Part shown: one piece after another, positions 38,587-47,247 of the stretch
Numbering within the stretch: the stretch's first letter is position 1
Layout of the letters: every line of letters starts with the position of its first letter
DNA from: Hyphomicrobiales bacterium
GTDB taxonomy: Bacteria > Pseudomonadota > Alphaproteobacteria > Rhizobiales > Rhizobiaceae
Length of the DNA stretch: 64,000 nt
Direction: 5' to 3'
Assembly (NCBI GenBank): GCA_900468805.1
Contig: UEIF01000041.1
Span: forward strand, 62,001-126,000
Translations under genes and position numbers: made by a program
Notes under the pieces: generated by a model
Told to the model about the DNA's origin: nothing
The model's input: the letters and a program-made list of their open reading frames with translations, nothing else
Databases searched by the model: none

Positions 38587-39948
38587 TTACTTGATGCCGT
38601 CCCAGGCACTCTGGATTTCGGCTGCGGCGTCCTGAGCGGATTTGCCGCCGACGAAATCGACCATGCCGGTCCAGAACGCGCCGGCGCCGATCTTGCCGGG
38701 CATCAGGTCCGAACCGTCGAAGCGGAAGGTGGTGGCCGAGGTCAGGATCTCGCCTTCCTTCTTCATCTGCTCGTTGGCATAGGCGTCGACATTGACGCCC
38801 TTATACGGGGTCAGGAAGCTCGACTGCGCCATCCAGAGTTCATGCGCGACCGGCGTCTTCAGGAAGTCGATGAAGGCGCGTGCCGTCGGAGAGTCCTTGG
38901 CGATGGAGACCAGCGTGCCTGCACCGAGAACCGGCTTGCCGAGATCGGCATGGGCAGCATAAGTCGGCATGTAGAAGAAGTCGGCATCCGTGCCGAGCTT
39001 CGTACCCTCAGGGAAGAAGGACGGAATGAACGAAGCCTGGTGGTGCAGGTAGCACTTCGGCGGGACGGCGAAGAGGCCCTTCGGGCTGTCGCGGAAGTCG
39101 GTCGAAGCAACGGCTGCAACGCCGCCGTCGACATACTTCTCGTTCTTCGCGAACTTGCCGAATTCATCGATGGCGGCAACGACAGCCGGGTCGGTGAACT
39201 TCACTTCGTTGGTGGTCCACTTGTCGTAGACGTCAGGCTTCTGCGTGCGCAGCATGATATCTTCGACCCAGTCGGTCGCCGGCCAACCGGTCGCGCCGCC
39301 AGAACCGAGACCGATGCACCAGGGAACGCCACCGTCCTTGACGATCTGGTCTGTCAGGGCGTGCAGTTCTTCCATGGTCGTCGGGACCTTGTAGCCTGCT
39401 TCTTCGAAGTTCTCGGGAACATACCAGACGAGCGATTTTACGTCGGCCTTGTATGGGAAGGCGTAAAAGGCTTCCTTGCCGTCCTTACCCTTGTAGGTGC
39501 CGTAGCCGACCCAGCTGTCGCCGGCGCCGTAGTTGTCCTTGATCCACTTGGAGGTATCGTCGCCGAGCGGCGTCAGGTAGCCCTTGCCGGCGAGATCGGC
39601 CAAAAGGCCCGGCTGCGGCAGGACCGCAATGTTCGGCGGGGAGCCTGCCTGCGTATCGATGACGATCTGCTGCTCATAATTTTCGGACGAGGAATACTTG
39701 GCGTCGACGCCGGTCGCCTCGACGAAATAAGCGAGAATGCTCTGGAAGAAAGCTTCGTCTTCGCCGCGCCAGGGGCCGAAGATCGTCAGCTGCTGACCCT
39801 TCAGGTCGGCATGGGCAGCCTTGAAGTCATCATAGCTCTTCCAGTTGAACTTGGCGTCCTGGCCCGGCGCGAATTTCAGATCCGCGGCCGATGCAGCGCC
39901 GGCAAAAAGCGCCACGAGTGCAACGCCCATAAAGAATGTCTTTTTCAT
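38587..39948 (-). CDS. aglE: periplasmic alpha-glucoside binding protein AglE
   Basis: The product is 453 residues with a signal peptide (residues 1-21, ending AASA) and a mature extracellular binding-protein family 1 fold (LTIFGPWRGEDEAFFQSIL). It delivers alpha-glucosides such as sucrose, maltose and trehalose to AglFG. The ATG at 39948 follows GGGAGGTTGATCAC. It is first in the operon and lies opposite aglR across a 291-bp spacer with two LacI-type palindromes. Confidence 0.92.
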   Translation of the reverse strand: MKKTFFMGVALVALFAGAASAADLKFAPGQDAKFNWKSYDDFKAAHADLKGQQLTIFGPWRGEDEAFFQSILAYFVEATGVDAKYSSSENYEQQIVIDTQAGSPPNIAVLPQPGLLADLAGKGYLTPLGDDTSKWIKDNYGAGDSWVGYGTYKGKDGKEAFYAFPYKADVKSLVWYVPENFEEAGYKVPTTMEELHALTDQIVKDGGVPWCIGLGSGGATGWPATDWVEDIMLRTQKPDVYDKWTTNEVKFTDPAVVAAIDEFGKFAKNEKYVDGGVAAVASTDFRDSPKGLFAVPPKCYLHHQASFIPSFFPEGTKLGTDADFFYMPTYAAHADLGKPVLGAGTLVSIAKDSPTARAFIDFLKTPVAHELWMAQSSFLTPYKGVNVDAYANEQMKKEGEILTSATTFRFDGSDLMPGKIGAGAFWTGMVDFVGGKSAQDAAAEIQSAWDGIK

Positions 39949-40004
39949 GTGATCAACCTCCCATCACAATCCCAACCACGCTGAATTTCATTCAAAGGAA
40001 ATCT

Positions 40005-40178
40005 CAAAGCGCTTTGACACGCCAACTGATTCACTTTCGGTGGAGTGAAGTCAAGCCATTTCGCGAAAACGCCCCGAATACAGCCTTATTATCACGCCGC
40101 AGCGAGACCTGATGGGAAATATGGAGCGATTTTTCTTGAGTCAAGCGCTGTAGATGCTACATAATTAAAAGCGCTTTG
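40005..40178. promoter_or_regulatory. paired LacI-type operators between aglE and aglR
   Basis: The palindrome AAAGCGCTTT occurs at 40006-40015 (extended as CAAAGCGCTTTG) and again at 40168-40177. A half-related AAGCGCT is at 40143-40149. The spacing of the two full sites is 162 bases. This is the core of LacI/GalR-family operators, so AglR is the obvious candidate ligand; loop formation would be possible. The sites are seen; the binding is inferred. Confidence 0.6.
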
Positions 40179-40239
40179 GGTGCCATGGGAGGCGGAGGGC
40201 GTTTGCGGCCACAGGGCAGGCCGGGAGGAAGCATAGCAG

Positions 40240-41259
40240 GTGAATCTTAAACAGCTATCGGAATTGCTGGGGCTTTCGCAGACGACTGTGAGCCGCGCGC
40301 TCAACGGTTACCCCGAGGTCAACGAAGCGACCCGGGAACGCGTGCTTCGGGCCGTCAAGGAAACCGGATACCGGCCGAACAAGGCCGCCCAGCGGCTTGC
40401 GACCGGCAAGGCCGGCTCGATCGGCCTTGTCATGCCGACAGCACCCGGCCATCAGTCCGACGTTCATTTCGGCGAGTTCCTGACCGGTCTCGGCGAGGAA
40501 GCGGTGCGCCACGACTTCCACTTCGTCATCATGCCTGCCGATCCCGACGACGAGGTTGCCGCATTGCGCCGGCTGGCGATCAGCGGCAATGTGGATGCGC
40601 TCTTCGTCGCCTATATGCGCGGCCACGATCCGCGGCTCGCCATGCTGAAATCGCTTTCCATGCCCTTCGTGGTGCATGGTCGCTCCTTCGGTTCTGAACC
40701 GGATTATCCCTATCTCGACATCGACAACGAGGGTGCCTTCTACGATGCTGCGAGACTTCTCTTGCAACTCGGCCATACGCGCTTTGCGATGATGAACGGG
40801 CCGGCGCATCTCGATTTCGCCATTCGCCGCAGGAACGGCCTCATCGCAGCGCTCGCCGAACGCGGGCTGGAGCTCCCGGAGGACTGCACGAGCCAGACGG
40901 TCATGACGGATGAGGAAGGGCTGATTGCCATGGAGCGCTTTCTGCAGCTTCCGGATCGGCCGACTGCCATCCTTTGCTCCAGTACGGTTCTGGCACTCGG
41001 CGCGATCCGGGCCGTCAATCAGGCCGGGCTCAAGCTTGGCGAGGATATTTCGCTGATCGCCCATGACGACGTGTTGCCGCTGCTGAAACCGGAAAACTTC
41101 TCCGTGCCGCTGACGACGACCCGCTCGTCGCTACGCGCTGCGGGCGTGCGCATTGCACAGAGGCTCATCGGCACGGTCAAGCAGGCCGGTCCCTTCCCCG
41201 AACAGGAACTCTGGAAGACCGAACTGATCGTCAGGGCCTCGACAGGCCCTGCCCCGTAA
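40240..41259 (+). CDS. aglR: LacI-family repressor of the agl operon
   Basis: The product is 339 residues. The N-terminal LacI headpiece (LKQLSELLGLSQTTVSRALN) has the conserved hinge-helix arginines, and the periplasmic-binding-like core follows from about residue 60. It begins with GTG at 40240 after GGGAGGAAGCATAGCAG; the HTH starts at once, so no earlier start fits. It is divergent from aglE, the arrangement of Sinorhizobium aglR. It ends 5 bases before the convergent folD. Confidence 0.88.
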   Translation: MNLKQLSELLGLSQTTVSRALNGYPEVNEATRERVLRAVKETGYRPNKAAQRLATGKAGSIGLVMPTAPGHQSDVHFGEFLTGLGEEAVRHDFHFVIMPADPDDEVAALRRLAISGNVDALFVAYMRGHDPRLAMLKSLSMPFVVHGRSFGSEPDYPYLDIDNEGAFYDAARLLLQLGHTRFAMMNGPAHLDFAIRRRNGLIAALAERGLELPEDCTSQTVMTDEEGLIAMERFLQLPDRPTAILCSSTVLALGAIRAVNQAGLKLGEDISLIAHDDVLPLLKPENFSVPLTTTRSSLRAAGVRIAQRLIGTVKQAGPFPEQELWKTELIVRASTGPAP

Positions 41260-41264
41260 GACGA

Positions 41265-42164
41265 TCAGAAACTCGGCGGCGTAAGCCCAACCGAGCGATG
41301 GGCAGCAATCACCGTATTGGCCATCAGCATGGCGATCGTCATGGGACCGACGCCACCCGGAACCGGCGTGATGACTGCGGCAACCGGCGCGACCTCCGCA
41401 AAGGCGACGTCGCCGACAAGGCGGGTCTTGCCCTCGCCTCGCTCGGGTGCCGCGATGCGATTGATGCCGACATCGACGACAGTGGCGCCGGGCTTGACCC
41501 AATCGGCCCTGACCATTTCCGCACGGCCGACGGCGGCCACCAGAATATCGGCGTTGCGGCAGATCTCGGCGAGGTTCTTCGTGCGCGAATGGCCGATGGT
41601 AACTGTCGCATTGGCATTCAGCAGAAGCTGTGCCATCGGCTTGCCGAAGAGGTTGGAGCGGCCGATGACGACCGCGTTAAGGCCCGAAAGATCCTCACCG
41701 TGGGTGCGACGAACGAAAACCATGGCGCCGGCCGGCGTGCAGGAGACGAGGCCCGTCTTCAGGTCGCCGGTCGCGAGCTTGCCGGCATTGACGACGCTCA
41801 AGCCGTCGACATCCTTTTCCGGCAGGATCGACTGGATGATCGGCTCGCTGTCGAGATGTTTCGGCAATGGCAGCTGCACGAGAATGCCATGGATCGAGGG
41901 ATCGGCGTTGAGCGAGGCGACGAGCGCTGCAAGTTCTTCCTGCTTTGTCTCCACCGGCAACGTGTGCTGGATGGATTTGAACCCGCATTCCTTGGCCATG
42001 CGGCTTTTCGAGCTGACATAGGTGTGGCTCGCCGGATCGTCGCCGACGATGATGACTGCAAGCCCGGCCTTGATGCCTTTGGCGGCTTCAAGTGCGGTAT
42101 TTGCCGATTTCACGGTTTCGATTACGGAAGCGGCAACCTGCTTGCCATCGATTACAGTCGTCAC
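41265..42164 (-). CDS. folD: bifunctional methylenetetrahydrofolate dehydrogenase / cyclohydrolase
   Basis: The product is 299 residues from a GTG at 42164 after GGAGAAGACGC. The active-site pair Tyr49 and Lys53 sits in TYVSSKSRMAKECG, and the signatures VQLPLPKHL, VIGRSNLFGKP and PVPGGVGPMT are complete. It interconverts 5,10-methylene- and 10-formyl-tetrahydrofolate. A frame extends upstream to 42521 but has no start or homology and overlaps the next gene. Confidence 0.96.
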   Translation of the reverse strand: MTTVIDGKQVAASVIETVKSANTALEAAKGIKAGLAVIIVGDDPASHTYVSSKSRMAKECGFKSIQHTLPVETKQEELAALVASLNADPSIHGILVQLPLPKHLDSEPIIQSILPEKDVDGLSVVNAGKLATGDLKTGLVSCTPAGAMVFVRRTHGEDLSGLNAVVIGRSNLFGKPMAQLLLNANATVTIGHSRTKNLAEICRNADILVAAVGRAEMVRADWVKPGATVVDVGINRIAAPERGEGKTRLVGDVAFAEVAPVAAVITPVPGGVGPMTIAMLMANTVIAAHRSVGLTPPSF

Positions 42165-42285
42165 GCGTCTTCTCCGCCTAGTTTCGCGCCAGTCTATTCG
42201 CCCGCGGCGGGAATGATTTCCCGATAACGCCCTATCCCGTTTAAAAGCGGCAAATGCAAGAGCAATCCTACGGACAGGCTCTCGC

Positions 42286-44046
42286 TTAAAGCGAGGCCTG
42301 GTAGGCGTGAAAACGATCGCGCAGGCTGGCGATCTGCGAACGCAGCACATCGACTTCGTCAGCCGCCTGCGGGACCAGCACCAACGCTGGAACCTGCGCA
42401 AGTTCAGGCGCGGGGGCAAAGACTGGAGCCTCGACAGGAACTTGGACCGGCGCGTATTCGGGTTGCCGGCGGAAGAGACGCAGCAAGAAAGCCATACCGA
42501 GGCCGAGCGCCAGACCGGCAAGGGCCCCGATCAGCGAATGGACACCGAAACCGTCGTTATCGGACGCCGGCAGCGCAAGGACGGGCTTGCGCACCGTCAC
42601 CCGGCCATCACCGATGGCACCAGTCGTGGAAACCTCCTCTTCCAGGCGCGAGCGGGCTGCAGACGCCTTTTCGCGCAGTTGGGTCAGCTTGGCGAGATCG
42701 ACGCCGGTATCGCGGCTCTGGGCAATCAGCGCGTTGCGACGATCGCTGAGTTGCTTACGCGCATCCACGGCAGTCTTGGCTGTCGCATTTGCGTTCTGGG
42801 CGAGGCGCGCCAGTTCCTTGCCGATGCTATCCTTCAGACCATCGATCTCGGACTGCTGCTGCAGCAGGCGCGGATGGCGCGGCCCGAGGTCCGCCGAAAG
42901 CTGCGCCATCGCGGTCTTGGCGAGCGCGTATTTGTCGCGCAGATCCTGCAGGGCGGGCGAGATCATATCCGGAGCGAGCGAGCCTTCCAATACGTCCGCG
43001 AGCTTGGCGGCCTTCAGCCTGTCGGCCTGCTCCTTGGCGGCCAGGATATTGTCGTCGGCATTCTTCAGATCGGCATCGAGCCCGGCGATCTGGCGCTGCA
43101 GTTGCGTCGCGACCTTGACGTTGCCCTCGCCGTTCTTCTGGTTGAAGGCCGTGAGCTCTGCCTGAGCCTGATCATTTTCCTTCTTCAAGGCAGTGGCCGC
43201 CTCGGCCGCCTTGCCTGCGGCGCTTCCGCCGGTCACTGCATCGGACAGGCGCATGGCGATGCGCGTCGACTTGTCAGCATCCCCTGTCGTTACCATCAGG
43301 CGGATCGTGCCAGTTCGGTCGTCGGGAATAACCGCCACGGCAGATTTCAGCGCGGCCTCTGCGCGCGATGCCGGATCGGCGGCTGCACCGCTGCCGGAAA
43401 GAAGATCGAAGGCGACGCCAAGCGCATTGGCGCTGCTACCGGCAAATTCCGGATCGCGGTCCAGCTTCAATACCGCAACAGCAGAGGTAATGACCGGTAC
43501 CGACGAGAGCCTTTTGACCGTATCCCCAACGAGCGCTGCGCGGTTGCCTGCGCCTGCATCCACGGCAAGCGTCGCTTCTGCGGTGTAAAGCGCCGGTGAG
43601 GAGGGCGTCAGGATGGGGGTGGCAGCGCCGCCAAACGAGAGGGCAGCCACAATGAGAGCGCTTCTTTTCCAGTCCAGGCGCCGCGCTTCGCGCGAAACAG
43701 TCGAAATGGGCGCTTTTTCGACAGGAGCAACATGGTGAAGGTGGGCGAGCTGCGTCGTCGGCTCCGGCGCAGGGCGAGAGGGTTCAGAAACGGGAGCCGA
43801 GGTGATATCGTTTGCAGCCTGCAGGCGCGAACCGAGGATCGTTTCGATCCGGTCCACCAGCGGTTCTCTCTGCCGCGCTTTCGTACGCTGTTCGTCGAGC
43901 AGCCGGCCTATGGCGCGCAGCAGTTCGGCTTCAGAAGGATGGATCTCCGGCGGAGATGGGCTCTTTTCGGCATGACTTTGCCGCTGGCCGCGCGACGAGG
44001 CGGTTGCGCGACCATGGAAACTGCTTTTCGCCCTGGAATCGTGCAT
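42286..44046 (-). CDS. Wzz/GumC-like polysaccharide co-polymerase without kinase domain
   Basis: The product is about 586 residues (ATG at 44046; a GTG at 44055 is possible and neither has a strong ribosome site). The N-terminal 120 residues are cytoplasmic and charged. A membrane helix at about 125-150 precedes a Wzz-type periplasmic region with a long coiled coil (about 290-480) that holds SADLGPRHPRLLQQQSEIDG, a mark of the GumC/ExoP family. A second helix lies at about 515-535. The tail is Pro/Val-rich and lacks the ExoP tyrosine kinase. It probably sets chain length of a surface polysaccharide. Its neighbour is a glycosyltransferase. Confidence 0.75.
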   Translation of the reverse strand: MHDSRAKSSFHGRATASSRGQRQSHAEKSPSPPEIHPSEAELLRAIGRLLDEQRTKARQREPLVDRIETILGSRLQAANDITSAPVSEPSRPAPEPTTQLAHLHHVAPVEKAPISTVSREARRLDWKRSALIVAALSFGGAATPILTPSSPALYTAEATLAVDAGAGNRAALVGDTVKRLSSVPVITSAVAVLKLDRDPEFAGSSANALGVAFDLLSGSGAAADPASRAEAALKSAVAVIPDDRTGTIRLMVTTGDADKSTRIAMRLSDAVTGGSAAGKAAEAATALKKENDQAQAELTAFNQKNGEGNVKVATQLQRQIAGLDADLKNADDNILAAKEQADRLKAAKLADVLEGSLAPDMISPALQDLRDKYALAKTAMAQLSADLGPRHPRLLQQQSEIDGLKDSIGKELARLAQNANATAKTAVDARKQLSDRRNALIAQSRDTGVDLAKLTQLREKASAARSRLEEEVSTTGAIGDGRVTVRKPVLALPASDNDGFGVHSLIGALAGLALGLGMAFLLRLFRRQPEYAPVQVPVEAPVFAPAPELAQVPALVLVPQAADEVDVLRSQIASLRDRFHAYQASL

Positions 44047-44167
44047 TGGCGTCACATCTCATGCGCATGGTGGCCGAGTTAGCTCAACCGCGCTGACGCG
44101 GATGATTAAGCTACTCTAAATATACATGGCAAAGAAATGGTTAACCGGAGCCTGCAGAAATCTGTCA

Positions 44168-45025
44168 TCAGCCGACTTTTTTCATCTGCTCGATTCTCTT
44201 CTGTTCGCCTGCGGCGTGCGCCGCGGCCACCCGTTCATCCGGCTGACTGAGAATGCGCGCACGCCGGTTGAAGCGGTACTGAAAGACCCGGAAGAGGAAG
44301 ACCGGAATACCGAGAATATAGCGGCGCCAGAGGCGTCCCGGCTCCTGAACCAGGCGGTAGGCCCATTCCAGACGCATCATGCGTACCGTCTTTGGTGCAC
44401 GTGGCACAGTGCCCGAGACGAAATCGAAAAGCGCACCAACCGTGAGAACGAGACGTGCGTGATCGGCGCGGATATTCTGGTTAACCCATTTTTCCTGCAG
44501 CGGCGTACCCATGCCGACGATGAGGATATCGAGTTTCTGGCGCTCCACCTCGGCGATAACGGGTTCGGGATCGGTCTGGTCGAAAAAGCCGTCGGAGATG
44601 ACGAAGAACTCGTGCCAAGGTGCGTGCTTGGAAAAGTTCTCAGCCGCCTTCTCGACGACCGCACGCGCGCCACCGATAAGGCCGATACGGCGCGGCGTTT
44701 CCATGAAGGTCAGGAAGGCCGGCACGAAATCGGTGCCGTTCAGATTGGCGGGGAACGGCGAACCATGCGTGACCTGGGAGGCGATATTCAGGCCGATGCC
44801 GTCGGGCAGCACAAGGTTGTGCGACATGATCTGATAGTAATCATCGTCACGCAGGGCCGTCAGCATGTTGTGGGCGTTGACGAAGCAAACCACAGTCTGC
44901 CCGACGGGGATGGAAGCCAGTTCGTTGATGAAAACCAGCGCGTCGTCCCAGCCGAGATCGCAGACCGGCAGATCGAAAATCGTCCGCCGCGATGCAAGCA
45001 CCGCGAAGTTTGCAATCAGATTCAT
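44168..45025 (-). CDS. WecG/TagA/CpsF-family glycosyltransferase
   Basis: The product is 285 residues from the ATG at 45025, which has AGGAGGTTGGA in front; the open frame to 45160 adds nothing recognisable. The GT26 signature motifs are present: CFVNAHNMLTALRD, LVLPDGIGL, and VGMGTPLQEKWVNQN near residue 195. Such enzymes add N-acetylmannosamine-type sugars to undecaprenyl-linked intermediates. It is adjacent to the Wzz-like gene, so both probably serve one exopolysaccharide. Confidence 0.85.
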   Translation of the reverse strand: MNLIANFAVLASRRTIFDLPVCDLGWDDALVFINELASIPVGQTVVCFVNAHNMLTALRDDDYYQIMSHNLVLPDGIGLNIASQVTHGSPFPANLNGTDFVPAFLTFMETPRRIGLIGGARAVVEKAAENFSKHAPWHEFFVISDGFFDQTDPEPVIAEVERQKLDILIVGMGTPLQEKWVNQNIRADHARLVLTVGALFDFVSGTVPRAPKTVRMMRLEWAYRLVQEPGRLWRRYILGIPVFLFRVFQYRFNRRARILSQPDERVAAAHAAGEQKRIEQMKKVG

Positions 45026-45263
45026 TCCAACCTCCTGCCGAGGGTGCGTCATACGCCCGACATCCCGGAAAATAAGCCCACGTTTCCGCAGCGGAGGTCT
45101 TGTGACCAGCAGCGTCCTGCCTGAGGCGACCTCCCCCAACCCGTGGCGGCATCCTCCCAAGCTTGTGCCGTGTTTGTATCAGGTCGGTTTCAAACAACCC
45201 TTAGGAAAGAGCATTGGATTTTCATTCGCGTATAAGTAGTTTATTAACCAAGGCGAGAACGCA

Positions 45264-45289
45264 AAAACGGCGCCTTTCGGCGCCGTTTT
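45264..45289 (-). terminator. terminator of the flagellar export operon
   Basis: A perfect 11-bp stem AAAACGGCGCC/GGCGCCGTTTT with a 4-base loop, 21 bases past the last gene of the flagellar cluster, followed by TTGCGT on the minus strand. Confidence 0.85.
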
Positions 45290-45310
45290 CAGCTAACCGG
45301 TAGATGAAGA

Positions 45311-45853
45311 TCAGTGACCGGAGGACGGAGCCGGCGTTTCGGTCGCAGGCGCAGTCTCGACGATCTTGACCGGTGCGCCGACCTTCTGCGGCTTGTTGCC
45401 GGAATTTTCCTTCACGTCTTCCTTCGGCAGATAGTCGAGCTGTTCGAGCATGACTTCGGCCACATATTCGCCACCGAGACGCTCGTTCATGCCCTTCTTG
45501 ATCTCCTCGCGAAAAGCCCCTGGATCGAAGGTCTTGATGTTGGAGACATCGACCATCTTGTTGCCGACGAGCAGGCTGAACAGTTCGTCGGTCGTCATCT
45601 CCGTGATTGGCAGGTTAAGGCCCGCGATCATGTCCTTGTGCATCATGAACGAGATGCGGCCGAGGAAATAACCGTTGACCACACCGTTGCCGATGACAGG
45701 CACGGTGATCGTCTCGCCCTTCACCAGCTCGAGCGCGCTTTGCTTGGTAGCCGATTCAACCGGCGCCGGCGCAGTCGCCGTGGTCACCGAGAAATAGACC
45801 GATGCCAACGTGACGGCGCAGACCCAGACACCGGTAAGGACGAGCTTGATCAT
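45311..45853 (-). CDS. membrane-anchored protein at the end of the flagellar operon
   Basis: The product is 180 residues. A signal-anchor helix at residues 3-25 leads to a predicted periplasmic domain and a Pro/Thr/Ala-rich tail. The segment VIGNGVVNGYFLGRISFMMHKDMIAGLNL resembles FliL-like folds only weakly. Its ATG overlaps the flgN-like stop by 1 base, so the two are translationally linked. An equivalent gene of unknown role lies at the end of the rhizobial fliR transcript. I give no function. Confidence 0.7.
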   Translation of the reverse strand: MIKLVLTGVWVCAVTLASVYFSVTTATAPAPVESATKQSALELVKGETITVPVIGNGVVNGYFLGRISFMMHKDMIAGLNLPITEMTTDELFSLLVGNKMVDVSNIKTFDPGAFREEIKKGMNERLGGEYVAEVMLEQLDYLPKEDVKENSGNKPQKVGAPVKIVETAPATETPAPSSGH

Positions 45854-46218
45854 CAGGCGTCCCGCGCGACAAACTGTTCCTGGGAATAGGTGCCGTCAGC
45901 GTCGGCATCCTGTACCGCATTCTTCAAAAGATCGGCAACCGCGCGAACCGCTTCGAGATGCGCTTCGACGCGACGGGCGTTCAGCGTAAGCTTCTTCTTG
46001 AGGCCGTGAAGCTGATCCAGATGCGAAGCGGCAAGTTCGGCCGGATCGGTATCGCGGAAGAGCATCGAGAGCTCGTACAGGCACCGGCTCTTATGCGCAT
46101 TGGAGACCTTGAGATCGAACTGCGGATCGCTGCCGATCCGGGTGTTCTCATTGTCGATTATCATTTCGAGGCGCCCGAGAACGGATTTGATCCTGTATTC
46201 GTTCGAAACTATTTCCAT
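45853..46218 (-). CDS. FlgN-like flagellar chaperone
   Basis: The product is 121 residues, all-helical. The central SNAHKSRCLYELSMLF and the C-terminal LNARRVEAHLEAVRAVADLL followed by DADGTYS fit the small FlgN family of alphaproteobacteria, chaperones for the hook-junction proteins FlgK and FlgL that are encoded upstream in the same cluster. The assignment is by pattern and context. It lies 11 bases past the flgJ-like gene. Confidence 0.6.
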   Translation of the reverse strand: MEIVSNEYRIKSVLGRLEMIIDNENTRIGSDPQFDLKVSNAHKSRCLYELSMLFRDTDPAELAASHLDQLHGLKKKLTLNARRVEAHLEAVRAVADLLKNAVQDADADGTYSQEQFVARDA

Positions 46219-46229
46219 TTTATCCTCGA

Positions 46230-46796
46230 TTATGCGTCGCTTGTTGCGGACTTATTGTCGGCAGTCGGAGTACCGAAGGTCTTGCGCTGAAATTCGTCAA
46301 TCATGCTCATCGCAGTCTTGCGGTCGTCTTCATTCGTGGAGGCGTTGACGATCTTGCCCTCCTGGCGATGCAGCTGTTCGGAATACATCTGCTTGGCAAT
46401 ACCGATGCCGTCGCCCTTGGCCATGACGTTGCCGAGTTGCTCGGCCATCATGCCCTTCCAGATGTCGCCCGTGGCGCCCTTGCCGAAGACATTCTCGGCA
46501 TCGCTCGGCAGCATGGACTTCACGAAGTTCTGCAGAACCATGGCCTCGAACTTCCGGTAGGTTTCCGGCACTTCTTCGGTCTTGGTACGGTTCTGAATGT
46601 TGTTCAGGCCGCTCCTCTGCTTGACGTGGTCGAGAATGTCGACTGCGGAAGAAAAGCCGTTACCGCTGTCGGCCAGGCTTGTCGCAGCAAAGGCTGCGCG
46701 GTTGGCCTTGAGCTTTTCCTGGGCAGCCTGAACCTCCATGGGGTCGGCCGCCTTGACGACGTCCATCACCAGATCGCTGGGGGGTGAAATAGCCAC
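46230..46796 (-). CDS. FlgJ-like rod-binding protein
   Basis: The product is 188 residues. Residues about 75-150 form the Rod-binding domain (YRKFEAMVLQNFVKSMLP, then MMAEQLGNVMAKGDGIGIAKQ), the N-terminal half of classical FlgJ, the rod cap. The peptidoglycan hydrolase half is absent, as in other alphaproteobacteria. A separate transglycosylase is encoded at 56706-57290 in the same cluster and could supply that activity. Confidence 0.82.
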   Translation of the reverse strand: MAISPPSDLVMDVVKAADPMEVQAAQEKLKANRAAFAATSLADSGNGFSSAVDILDHVKQRSGLNNIQNRTKTEEVPETYRKFEAMVLQNFVKSMLPSDAENVFGKGATGDIWKGMMAEQLGNVMAKGDGIGIAKQMYSEQLHRQEGKIVNASTNEDDRKTAMSMIDEFQRKTFGTPTADNKSATSDA

Positions 46797-46830
46797 GTTA
46801 CAATCCTCTAATGTAAGATCGTGGCGATTA

Positions 46831-47241
46831 TTATTTTTGAAGCTTGCTGGAGGCTGGCGTTGCGAATTGCTGATCGATTACGTCGTAGACGGCATTGTCA
46901 TCTGCCTCGCGACGCTCTGCCTGGAGGGCATCGAGCATGTTTTCTTCAAGCCGGTCGCCCTTGGCGCGCTCGCGCGTCAGGCGCATTTCGTGCACCTGCT
47001 GCATACCGGTCAACTGCTGGTCCTTAATGCTCAGCCTGCCGAATCGGTCGGCATAGCTCTGCGAAAAAGCGCGATGGACAGGATCCAGCGACCCGAGCGC
47101 GAGAATGGCGACATCCATGGCTACATTGACGTCGGCGCGCTGGCGGCTGGTTTCTGCGAGATCATATTCCGCCATCTTTTCAAGATGCCGCTGCACCGCG
47201 ACCAGACGCTTGAGCTTGTCGGAACGCTTCTTCTCGATCAT
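46831..47241 (-). CDS. helical protein of the flagellar export region, FliJ-like
   Basis: The product is 136 residues, charged and helical, with two predicted coiled-coil blocks (about 5-35 and 75-115). Its size, composition and place next to fliR fit the export chaperone FliJ, which is usually not recognisable by sequence in rhizobia. No diagnostic motif is present. It starts 6 bases past fliR. Confidence 0.5.
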   Translation of the reverse strand: MIEKKRSDKLKRLVAVQRHLEKMAEYDLAETSRQRADVNVAMDVAILALGSLDPVHRAFSQSYADRFGRLSIKDQQLTGMQQVHEMRLTRERAKGDRLEENMLDALQAERREADDNAVYDVIDQQFATPASSKLQK

Positions 47242-47247
47242 CGCCCC

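Noticed and set aside
42165..42521. N-terminal extension of folD
   Set aside because: The frame overlaps the Wzz-like gene end and reads as arginine-rich nonsense; the GTG at 42164 fits the known FolD N-terminus.
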